From: Thermoplasmata archaeon
GTDB taxonomy: Archaea > Thermoplasmatota > Thermoplasmata > UBA184
Direction: 5' to 3'
Assembly: GCA_030064695.1 (NCBI GenBank)
Contig: JASHYV010000037.1
Span: forward strand, 1 to 7,002
DNA length: 7,002 bases
Notes under the pieces: generated by a model
Seen by the model: only the letters and a program-made list of their open reading frames with translations
Told to the model about the DNA's origin: nothing
Databases searched by the model: none
Shown here: positions 1 to 5,796 of the stretch, in pieces
Layout of the letters: every line of letters starts with the position of its first letter
How positions within the stretch are numbered: the stretch's first letter is position 1
Made by a program: the position numbers and the translations under genes

Positions 1-163
1 GGTCCGGCTCGTCCGGACCGCCGGCGCCTGGATCGCGGCGCACCAGGACGGCCGGGTCGTCGCGAACGTCAACGAGGCGAACCCGTCGGGCCGGGCCGCG
101 CTCGAGGCCGGAGGGTTCCACGAGGCGATCCGGGCGTACACGCTCTACCGCACCGTCGCCTAG
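1..163 (+). CDS. GNAT-family N-acetyltransferase, C-terminal fragment (5' end outside window)
   Basis: The frame starting at base 2 is open to a TAG at 161-163 and encodes the last 53 residues of a protein whose start lies upstream. The residues NVNEANPSGRAALEAGGF followed by YTLYRT match the closing part of the GNAT fold, where an Asn-rich strand, a short helix carrying the G/A-x-x-x-LE pattern and a 'GF' turn precede the last strand. GNAT enzymes transfer an acetyl group from acetyl-CoA to an amine; the substrate cannot be read from this fragment. The acetyl-CoA-binding motif would lie upstream of the window. The next gene starts 37 nt downstream on the same strand, so co-transcription is plausible. 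The family call is reasonably secure, but nothing more specific can be supported. Confidence 0.7.
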   Translation, partial: VRLVRTAGAWIAAHQDGRVVANVNEANPSGRAALEAGGFHEAIRAYTLYRTVA

Positions 164-200
164 TTCGGCGTCCCGAGCGGGCGGGCCGGACCTCTACCTG

Positions 201-1442
201 ATGCCGGCGGTGGTCGGCGGAGGTCTCGGCGACATCGAGGAGGTCCTCGCGGCGGGCCGACGCCTCGCCGACGCCGGGTATCCCGTGTATCTCTATCGCG
301 CACCGGGGCGGGCCTGGCCCCGGTCGGTGGAGGGCCCCTGGGACTGGCCTCCGCTCAGCCGCGTCCGGCGACCCGTGCGGCGGCACCCGACCGCGATGAC
401 GATCTCGCCCGCCTGGGGCGTGAGCGCCCAACCGAGCCGCCCCGGGCCCTACGGCCGAGGCGGCCCCTGGGCGGTGGAGGCGGCCGCGGTGGAGCGGGCG
501 TATGGACCGGAGCACACGATCCACGTGAGCCTCGAGGAGTTCGCCCGCACCCTGACGGTGCGTCGCGAGACGCGGGAGCGGTTCCGCGAGGGCGGCGTCG
601 CGGCTCGCGAGCTCGCGGACCGCATCCGAGGGGAGCCCGACGGGACCGCCCGCCAGTTCCGGACCGCGTTCTCGACCTTCCGGGCCTTCGATCGGCCAAA
701 CGTCCTCCACCTCTTCGCCACGCTGCATCCGGATCGATCCTTCGGCCGTGAGTTCCCCCCGGCGATCCAGACCGGTCCGCTCTGGCCCGGTCGGCCGGGG
801 CCTCGAGGTCGCCGGACCCGCGGACCCCGTCGCTGGGTCTGGTACGCGAGCCCCGCCTCCGCCGAGGCGATCGCGCCCGCGGTCGTCCGGGGGCTGGCGG
901 ACGCCGTTCCGTCGGTCCGTCTGCTCGTCCGCGCGGCTCGGCCGTGGACCGTGGCGCTGCCCCCGCGCTCGGTGGAGGTGCGACCCGGCCCGATGCCCGC
1001 GGCGACCTGGAGGCGTCGGTTCCGCGCAGCGGAGCTGCGGATCGTCACGGGCAGCCGGACGCTGCTGGAGGCGCTGGAGCTCGGCGGTCCGTTCCTGTAC
1101 TTCAACGGGGTCCTGGGGGTCGGGCGCCGTCGGCGACGGCATCGCCCCGAGAAGATCGCCGTGCTGCTCGACGCGCTTCGAGCGGCCCGCGCCCCCGCCG
1201 ACCTCCGGCGGGATCTCGCGGATTTCGCACGGGCCCGACGGATCGAGGAGATCGTTCGGCGGGCCGCGTCGGGGACCGGAGGCTGGGCGCGGTTCCCTCA
1301 CCCCCTCCCGGTGCAGGGGTTTCCCCCGGGCTTCGAGGACGCGGGCGCGGTGGTCCTCCGGGCGGCCCACGCGCTCGCCCGGCCGCCGCACGATGCGCCC
1401 GGGGTCGTCGCGGCGCTGCGCGCCGCCTCGAAGGAGTATTAA
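201..1442 (+). CDS. Probable GT-B-fold glycosyltransferase-like protein
   Basis: A 413-residue protein. Residues 1-35 (MPAVVGGGLGD, then a helix and a strand ending GYPVYLYR) look like the opening Rossmann unit of a GT-B enzyme, with a glycine-rich loop at residues 6-10. Residues about 215-260 start a second Rossmann-like half (WVWYASPASAEAIAPAVVRGL). Residues 283-303 (TGSRTLLEALELGG, then PFLYFNG) resemble the nucleotide-sugar-binding segment of MurG/PseG-like GT-B proteins, with a conserved-looking Glu at 290. Between the halves lies an Arg/Gly/Pro-rich linker at about residues 190-212. ATG 201 is the first start codon in the frame after the upstream gene; no good Shine-Dalgarno motif precedes it. 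It is followed after 24 nt by the M29-like gene in the same frame. I do not recognise an exact family, so the sugar donor and acceptor are unknown. A nucleotide-binding protein without transferase activity is the main alternative. Confidence 0.5.
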   Translation: MPAVVGGGLGDIEEVLAAGRRLADAGYPVYLYRAPGRAWPRSVEGPWDWPPLSRVRRPVRRHPTAMTISPAWGVSAQPSRPGPYGRGGPWAVEAAAVERAYGPEHTIHVSLEEFARTLTVRRETRERFREGGVAARELADRIRGEPDGTARQFRTAFSTFRAFDRPNVLHLFATLHPDRSFGREFPPAIQTGPLWPGRPGPRGRRTRGPRRWVWYASPASAEAIAPAVVRGLADAVPSVRLLVRAARPWTVALPPRSVEVRPGPMPAATWRRRFRAAELRIVTGSRTLLEALELGGPFLYFNGVLGVGRRRRRHRPEKIAVLLDALRAARAPADLRRDLADFARARRIEEIVRRAASGTGGWARFPHPLPVQGFPPGFEDAGAVVLRAAHALARPPHDAPGVVAALRAASKEY

Positions 1443-1466
1443 TCGCCCCACCTCGATGCCGGGCGG

Positions 1467-2576
1467 ATGCCCGGCGACGAGGCGAGCCCCCCCGCCGTCG
1501 CCCGGGCCCTGCTCGGCGACGCGCTCCATGTCCGCAAGGACGAGGAGGTGCTGGTCGTCGGCTGGAACCACACGCTCGCCTGGGCGTCCGCCTGCGTCGC
1601 GGAGGCTCGGCGCCGGGGCGGGCGCCCCACGTTGCTCCTCGAGGACGAGTCGGCGTTCTGGAAGAGCTTCGATCTCGCTCCGCAGGCGGCCCGCTGGAGC
1701 GGGCTGCCCGCCCCGGTGCGGGCGGCGATCGATCGCTCCGACGTGCTCGTCTACTTCCCCGGTCCGGCGGACCGTCCCCGTCTCCACGCCCTTCCGGCGA
1801 CGCAGTCGACCCCGTTCCTCGGGCGGGACGACGCGTGGCTGTCGGCGGCGCGCGCGGCCCACCTGCGCGGCGTGCGCTGCCTGCTGGGCTACGCCTCCGA
1901 CGCCCAGGCGGAGCACTGGTCAATGCCGGGCGCGACGTGGCGCAGCCAGTTGATCCGCGGCATCACGGACGTCGACTACGCCGGGCTGGCCCGGGACGGC
2001 CGGCGCGCGGCCCGGCTCCTCGCCACCGGCCGGGAGGTCCGCGTGACCGCGGGCAACGGCACCGACGTCTCGTTCCGGCTGCGCCGGCGCCGGCCCTGGG
2101 TCGACGACGGGAGCGTGGACCGCGCCGACGTCCAGCGCGGGCAGAACCTCTCGGCCGCGCCCGCCGGCTCGGTCGTCGTCGCGATCGACGAGGGCTCGGC
2201 GGCCGGCTCGGCGATCGCGAACCGACCGAGCTTCCTCTCGCCCGGCCGGGTCGAGGGGGGCCAGTGGGAGATCGAGGCCGGCAAGCTGCGGAACTACTGG
2301 TACACGGCGGGCGGCGACGTCTTCGAGGCCGAGTTCGTCCACGCTCCGCGCGGCCGGGAGACCGTGGCGCTGTTCGCGCTGGGGCTCAACTCCGCGCTCG
2401 CGCCCGGCGTGCCGCAGGCCGAGGACCAGGAGGCCGGGACCGTCACACTCGCAGTCGGCGGCAATTCGCTCTACGGCGGCCGGAACCGGTGCCGGTTCCT
2501 GTCGTGGATCACGATCGGCGAGGCGACGGTCGCCGTGGACGGCGTGCCGCTCTGTGACCGCGGCAAGATCCTCTGA
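1467..2576 (+). CDS. M29 / aminopeptidase T-like protein, apparently lacking the metal ligands
   Basis: A 369-residue protein, close to the usual 370-410 residues of peptidase family M29 (AmpS/PepS/aminopeptidase T, COG2309). The N-terminal part (VLVVGWNHTLAWASACVAEARRRGGRP) is the usual nucleoside-like domain of the family. The C-terminal part keeps the family's landmarks: a PAG loop at 232-234, an 'LG-N' segment at 305-308, G-T-V-T-L-A-V-G at 325-331, the GG-R-N motif at 337-340 and a closing VDG at about 355. M29 enzymes use two metals held by Glu, Glu, His, His and Asp. At the matching places this protein shows Ser235, Ala304, Thr327, Leu345 and Trp347, so it is probably not a working metallopeptidase. 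ATG 1467 is the first start after the preceding stop. The 3' end overlaps the DNA glycosylase gene by 23 nt, suggesting translational coupling. The family call is fairly firm; the function is unknown. Confidence 0.7.
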   Translation: MPGDEASPPAVARALLGDALHVRKDEEVLVVGWNHTLAWASACVAEARRRGGRPTLLLEDESAFWKSFDLAPQAARWSGLPAPVRAAIDRSDVLVYFPGPADRPRLHALPATQSTPFLGRDDAWLSAARAAHLRGVRCLLGYASDAQAEHWSMPGATWRSQLIRGITDVDYAGLARDGRRAARLLATGREVRVTAGNGTDVSFRLRRRRPWVDDGSVDRADVQRGQNLSAAPAGSVVVAIDEGSAAGSAIANRPSFLSPGRVEGGQWEIEAGKLRNYWYTAGGDVFEAEFVHAPRGRETVALFALGLNSALAPGVPQAEDQEAGTVTLAVGGNSLYGGRNRCRFLSWITIGEATVAVDGVPLCDRGKIL

Positions 2577-3243
2577 CCGGCGCCGCCTCGGACGGTCGTT
2601 CTTCGACCGGCCGACGGTCCGGGTCGCCCGCGAGCTCCTCGGCACGACGCTGGAAGTACGCCCGCCGCGGGGCCCGCCGCGCCGGGTCCGTCTCGTGGAG
2701 ACCGAAGCCTACCTGACCGAGGACCCCGCGAGCCACGCCGTCCGGGGCCCGACCCGTCGCAACCGGTCGATGTTCGGTCCGCCGGGCACGCTCTACGTGT
2801 TCCGCATCCACCAGGTCGTCTGCGCGAACCTCGTCACGCGCCCCGGCGAGGCGGTGCTGCTCCGGGCGGGCGAGCCGGGTCCGGGCACGACGGGGAATGC
2901 GTCCGGGCCCGGCCGGCTCTGCGCGGCGCTCGGCCTCACGATCGCCGACGACGGCCGGGACGCCGTGCGGGACCGACGGGTCCGGCTCCGGGGCCGGACC
3001 GGCCGTCCCCCGGCGATCGCGGTCGGACCGCGGGTCGGGATCCGGGTCGCGGTCGAGCGGCCGCTGCGCTTCGCGGTGGTGGGCTCGAAGTGGGTGTCGG
3101 CGCCCCGGGCGTTCGCGCGGGGGCTCAGCGCTTCAGCTTCGCCCACTCGTAGCCGCGGCGGCGGGGCGAGTCGCCGAAGCCGCACGAGGCGCAGACCTTC
3201 TTCTGGCGGTGGTAGGAGTGCCGGCCGCAGCGCCGGCAGATGA
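2554..3243 (+). CDS. 3-methyladenine (alkyladenine) DNA glycosylase, AAG/MPG family, with unusual tail
   Basis: This enzyme excises alkylated or deaminated purines from DNA, starting base-excision repair. The AAG fold is clear: [19 protein letters not shown] (residues 12-30), VETEAY (48-53) containing the catalytic Glu51 and Tyr53, His61, [14 protein letters not shown] (70-83), LLRAGEP (102-108) with the active-site Arg104, [12 protein letters not shown] (117-128) and the closing PLRF...GSKWVS (to about residue 182). Human AAG has Tyr159 where this protein has Phe83, and the loop from Glu51 to His61 is one residue shorter than in human AAG. The only plausible start is GTG 2554, inside the end of the M29-like gene. 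The conserved domain ends near base 3099, yet the frame stays open to TAG/TGA-free sequence until 3243. The last ~40 residues are Arg/Ser-rich and lie antisense to eL37. They may be a non-functional extension or an artefact of an indel. Confidence 0.92.
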   Translation: MTAARSSDRRRLGRSFFDRPTVRVARELLGTTLEVRPPRGPPRRVRLVETEAYLTEDPASHAVRGPTRRNRSMFGPPGTLYVFRIHQVVCANLVTRPGEAVLLRAGEPGPGTTGNASGPGRLCAALGLTIADDGRDAVRDRRVRLRGRTGRPPAIAVGPRVGIRVAVERPLRFAVVGSKWVSAPRAFARGLSASASPTRSRGGGASRRSRTRRRPSSGGGRSAGRSAGR

Positions 3244-3289
3244 CGTGGACGATCTTGCCGCCGCGGCGAGACGGAGTACCCTTGCCCAT
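3125..3289 (-). CDS. rpl37e: Large-subunit ribosomal protein eL37 (L37e)
   Basis: A 54-residue basic protein beginning [11 protein letters not shown] and ending YEWAKLKR, which is the archaeal eL37 pattern. The zinc ribbon is complete: Cys18 and Cys21 (CRRC) pair with Cys33 and Cys36 (CASC). It binds 23S rRNA in the large ribosomal subunit. The frame is open upstream of the ATG at 3289, but homology puts the N-terminus here, and AGGAAGG just upstream (minus strand, overlapping the LSm stop) can serve as a ribosome-binding site. It is the last gene of the kinase-LSm-eL37 operon, 11 nt after LSm. LSm next to eL37 is a well-known archaeal gene pair. The final 119 nt are overlapped, tail to tail, by the glycosylase reading frame. 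Confidence 0.96.
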   Translation of the reverse strand: MGKGTPSRRGGKIVHVICRRCGRHSYHRQKKVCASCGFGDSPRRRGYEWAKLKR

Positions 3290-3300
3290 CGACGACCTTC

Positions 3301-3531
3301 CTACGGCGAGATGTAGACGATCGAGTCGCCGCGCACCAGCGTGACCGCGCTCTTCGCCGTGACCTCGTCCTTCACGACCTCCTCGGCCGAGGAGAGCACC
3401 AGGTTCAGGTGCTGGTCGTAGGCGTCGAGGACCCCGCGGTACGAGCGCCCGCCCCGGGTCTCGACGAGCACCCGCTTGTGCAGGCTCTGCTGGAGGAGAT
3501 CGAGCGGCCGCATCGGAGGGCTCGGCGACAT
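3301..3531 (-). CDS. Sm-like RNA-binding protein (archaeal LSm / SmAP)
   Basis: A 76-residue protein with one Sm fold. The N-terminal helix ([10 protein letters not shown], residues 8-17) leads into Sm1 (residues about 20-46), with [16 protein letters not shown] carrying the RNA-contacting D/H/N positions (His41, Asn43). Sm2 is [12 protein letters not shown] (65-76), with the Arg67-Gly68-Asp69 triad. Such proteins assemble into heptameric rings that bind U-rich RNA and take part in RNA processing and turnover. Two starts are possible: ATG 3531, giving MSPSPPM-, or the internal ATG at 3513, giving the MRPLDLL start typical of archaeal homologues. The upstream kinase stop lies 12 nt before ATG 3531, and neither site has a strong Shine-Dalgarno motif. 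It sits between the kinase and eL37 genes on the same strand. Confidence 0.96.
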   Translation of the reverse strand: MSPSPPMRPLDLLQQSLHKRVLVETRGGRSYRGVLDAYDQHLNLVLSSAEEVVKDEVTAKSAVTLVRGDSIVYISP

Positions 3532-3543
3532 CGGGGGGTCTTC

Positions 3544-4248
3544 TTAAGAGTTGCCGCGGGAACGCGGACCGCCCGGCGCCTCGAGTTCCCGAAGCACGCG
3601 CTCCGCGAGGGCCGCCGGGGCCGGGGACCGGGGCAGGAGGTCGATGGCCCCCACGACGTGCTCGGCGACGTGATCCGGAGCGCCCCGCCCGCTCACGAAG
3701 CGCAGCCGATCTCCGAGGATCGGGGCGAGGGCGCGCCGGTAGAAGCGGATCTCCCAAGCTCCCACCTGCTCGTGGCGGCGGCGCAGGACCGACGGATGGC
3801 CGCGCGGGTCGCGGCCGGCGCGCGCGCGACGGACGGACGAGGGGGTGACGAGGTAGACGATCCCCGTCGGGAGCGCCCATCGGCCCCGGTCCCTCAGCCG
3901 CCGCGCTTCGGCGAGCAGCCGGTCGAGCAGCGAGGGAGGGGCTCGGCCGTCGGCGACGAGCCCGGCGGTGTACGTGAGGGGGCCCAGCACCCCGGTGTCG
4001 AGAAGGACCGTTCGCCCGCGGCCGGACCCGAGGCGCGCGACCGCCAGACGACGGGGTTCCTCCCGCAGGAGGGCGAGCTCGAGCTCGAGGAGGTTCCGGG
4101 GCGAACCGAGCGCGAGCGACGGCCGGGGCCGAAGCCGCTCGAACGCCTCCTCCACGACGGCCCCGCCCGTGCGCTCCGCCCATCGGGCGGCGACGGAGCT
4201 CTTGCCCGACGCCGACGGTCCCTCGAGCGCGACGATCCTCCCGGGCAT
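3544..4248 (-). CDS. P-loop nucleoside/nucleotide kinase-like protein, substrate unknown
   Basis: A 234-residue protein. It opens with a strand and a textbook Walker A loop ([14 protein letters not shown], with G10 to S17 and Lys16). A second strand, TVLLDTG (80-86), places Asp84 where dNMP/dNK kinases keep their catalytic acid. TGIVYLV at 128-134 is a further core strand, and an Arg-rich stretch (residues 138-158, [12 protein letters not shown] and following) resembles a LID region closing over ATP. The layout suggests the thymidylate/deoxynucleoside kinase or small-molecule kinase branch of P-loop NTPases, but no family-specific substrate motif is recognisable. A minus-strand GAGGGG at 4258-4253 sits 4 nt before the ATG. 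It is the first gene of the operon with LSm and eL37, and is transcribed away from the divergent promoter region. A dedicated role in RNA metabolism is only a guess from context. Confidence 0.75.
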   Translation of the reverse strand: MPGRIVALEGPSASGKSSVAARWAERTGGAVVEEAFERLRPRPSLALGSPRNLLELELALLREEPRRLAVARLGSGRGRTVLLDTGVLGPLTYTAGLVADGRAPPSLLDRLLAEARRLRDRGRWALPTGIVYLVTPSSVRRARAGRDPRGHPSVLRRRHEQVGAWEIRFYRRALAPILGDRLRFVSGRGAPDHVAEHVVGAIDLLPRSPAPAALAERVLRELEAPGGPRSRGNS

Positions 4249-4314
4249 GGGGCCCCTCGGTGGGCCGCGCGTTCACCCCGTCCCGTTATTTATCGGGGCA
4301 CGGGTCCCACCGGC
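4249..4314. promoter_or_regulatory. Divergent promoter region between the kinase operon and folP, with one TATA-like box
   Basis: This 66-nt gap is the longest non-coding stretch in the window. In otherwise GC-rich sequence it holds one 8-nt AT block, TTATTTAT at 4286-4293 (ATAAATAA on the other strand), flanked by the short inverted arms CCCG (4282-4285) and CGGG (4294-4297). Archaeal TATA boxes sit about 25 nt before the transcription start. Rightward, this predicts initiation at about 4315, exactly at the folP GTG, implying a leaderless mRNA. Leftward, it predicts initiation near 4264, giving the kinase mRNA a leader of about 16 nt that contains GAGGGG. The box position is seen directly; its use in both directions is inferred. 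Confidence 0.6.
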
Positions 4315-5607
4315 GTGCCCCCGGACCGGACCCCGGCGTCGCCGACGCACCGCTTCGGGGCCCGCGTCCTGGAGGCCGAGACGCTCGCCGAGATCGCCCG
4401 GGAGATCGAGCGGACCGGGAGCGATCCCGAGGGCGTCGGGATCATGACGCGGAAGGGCCGGATCTTCGCGGTCCGGCTCGATTCGGTCTCCCTGAAGGCC
4501 TCGCCGATCCTGAAGCAGGAGATCCTCTCCGTGGGCGGCGACGCGGCCCACGCCCGCGGCGTCGCGGACCACTCCGTCGCGGAGAGCCCGGTCGTCCTGC
4601 TCGCGACGTGGGGTCAGTACCTCCGTCTGCTGCCGAAGCTCCGCCGGCAGCCGTTCCGCCTCGCCGAGCTGGCCGACGAGGTCGAGCGGGCCCTGCGGGC
4701 CTACGCCGTGCCGGTCCCCCGGACGGTCCGGGGCGCCCACCGGTCGTTCGTCCTCGGCGACCGCCCGCGCGTGATGGGGATCCTCAACGTGACGCCCGAC
4801 TCGTTCTACGACGGCGGCCTCTTCGCGGATGCCTCGCAGGCGGTGGAGCAGGCGATCCGGCTCGTGGGCGAAGGCGCCGACCTGATCGACGTGGGCGGGG
4901 AGTCGACGCGGCCCGGCGCGACGCCCATCACTCCGGAGGTAGAGTGGAGCCGCGTCGCCCCGGTGCTGGACGCGCTCCGCGACCAGATCGAGGTGCCGAT
5001 CTCGATCGACACCCGGCACGCCGAGGTCGCCGAGCGGGCGATCGCCGCCGGGGCGGACCTGGTGAACGACGTGGAAGGGCTGCGCGACGAGGCGATGCGC
5101 CGCGTGGCCGCGCGGACCGGCGCGGCCGTGCTGGTGATGCACATGCGCGGCGTGCCCGCGACGATGCAACAGGACCTCGAGTACGCCGACCTGCGCGGGG
5201 AGGTGTTCCGGTATCTCGCGGAGGCGACCGACCGCGCGATCGCGGAGGGGATCGCGCCGGACCGGCTGCTCGTCGACCCGGGCCTCGGCTTCGGGAAGTC
5301 GGCGGAGCAGAGCCTGGAGCTGCTCCTGCACGTCGGCGAGTTCCGCAGCCTGAGCTATCCCGTCGTCGTCGGCGCGTCCCGGAAGTCGTTCCTGGGCGCC
5401 CACGGCGGCGAGCCGGACCCGAAGTGCCGGCTGGAGGCCGGGCTCGCCGCGGCGGTGCTCGCGGCGGAGCGCGGCGTCTCGCTCGTTCGGACGCACGACG
5501 TCCTGCCCACCGTGCGGGCGCTGAAGCTCCTCGCCGCGGCGGAGCGCCCCGGGTCGGAGGGCCCCCACGGGACCGTCGCGCTCGCCGCAGGAAAACCGGA
5601 CGACTGA
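4315..5607 (+). CDS. folP: Dihydropteroate synthase with an extra N-terminal domain
   Basis: A 430-residue protein that condenses a pterin pyrophosphate with p-aminobenzoate or a related aryl amine in folate/methanopterin-type cofactor synthesis. All TIM-barrel landmarks of the family are present: VMGILNVTPDSF (153-164, metal-binding Asn158), GGESTRPGA (194-202), IDTRHAEV (Asp232), Asn251-Asp252, MHMRG (275-279), DPGLGFGK (321-328, Lys328), GASRKSF (Arg356, Lys357) and RTHDV (392-396). The first ~140 residues are a separate domain with IMTRKGRIFAV and ILKQEILSVGGDAA (65-78), an extension I recall from some bacterial FolP proteins of about 390-400 residues. I chose GTG 4315 because it begins just before this domain and lies about 25 nt after the TATA-like box; codons further upstream in this frame are antisense to the kinase. 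The stop abuts the stop of the zinc-ribbon gene. Which aryl amine this lineage uses cannot be read from the sequence. Confidence 0.95.
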   Translation: MPPDRTPASPTHRFGARVLEAETLAEIAREIERTGSDPEGVGIMTRKGRIFAVRLDSVSLKASPILKQEILSVGGDAAHARGVADHSVAESPVVLLATWGQYLRLLPKLRRQPFRLAELADEVERALRAYAVPVPRTVRGAHRSFVLGDRPRVMGILNVTPDSFYDGGLFADASQAVEQAIRLVGEGADLIDVGGESTRPGATPITPEVEWSRVAPVLDALRDQIEVPISIDTRHAEVAERAIAAGADLVNDVEGLRDEAMRRVAARTGAAVLVMHMRGVPATMQQDLEYADLRGEVFRYLAEATDRAIAEGIAPDRLLVDPGLGFGKSAEQSLELLLHVGEFRSLSYPVVVGASRKSFLGAHGGEPDPKCRLEAGLAAAVLAAERGVSLVRTHDVLPTVRALKLLAAAERPGSEGPHGTVALAAGKPDD

Positions 5608-5796
5608 CTAGGCGTCGTCGTCGACCGGACGGCCGTCCTCGCGGACGTCGACCTCGAGCACCAGCGAGCCCTGGTAGTCGCACCGGGGGCAGTGGTAGAT
5701 CTGGCCCAGGATCATCCCGCCGACCGGGAGGATCTCCGGCGACCCGCACTGCGGGCAGCGCAGGATCCGCTCAACCTTCGTCCGGCGCGGGGGCAT
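5608..5796 (-). CDS. Small zinc-ribbon protein
   Basis: A 62-residue protein. Two knuckles, CPQC (Cys14, Cys17) and CPRC (Cys36, Cys39), 18 residues apart, define a zinc ribbon of the rubredoxin/TFIIS-like type. The body reads CGSPEI...GGMILGQIYHCPRCDYQGSL, and the tail is acidic (VREDGRPVDDDA). The basic start (PPRRTKVER) could contact nucleic acid. Short stand-alone ribbons of this kind are common in archaea and mostly uncharacterised. The ATG at 5796 lies inside the 3' end of gyrA (26-nt overlap), with a weak GAGG 3 nt upstream, so translation is probably coupled to gyrase A. The stop codon sits directly against the folP stop, leaving no spacer between two converging genes. The fold is confident; the function is unknown. 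Confidence 0.85.
   Translation of the reverse strand: MPPRRTKVERILRCPQCGSPEILPVGGMILGQIYHCPRCDYQGSLVLEVDVREDGRPVDDDA

Noticed and set aside
69..1916. A 615-codon open frame on the minus strand.
   Set aside because: It is antisense to two good genes and its product is Arg/Gly/Pro-rich with no fold-like pattern, typical of shadow frames in GC-rich DNA.
3532..3543. The AT-rich TTCTTAAG between the kinase and LSm as a separate LSm promoter.
   Set aside because: It is only 12 nt long and overlaps the kinase stop codon. It is too close to the LSm start for a TATA box unless the internal ATG at 3513 is used, which would need transcript data.
3290..4276. A long minus-strand frame fused upstream of eL37.
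   Set aside because: eL37 homologues begin at MGKGTPS; the upstream part overlaps LSm and the kinase out of frame and resembles no protein.
3409..4314. A possible 300-residue N-terminal extension of the dihydropteroate synthase.
   Set aside because: This part is antisense to LSm and the kinase and low in complexity. The GTG at 4315 fits the domain boundary and the TATA-like box.
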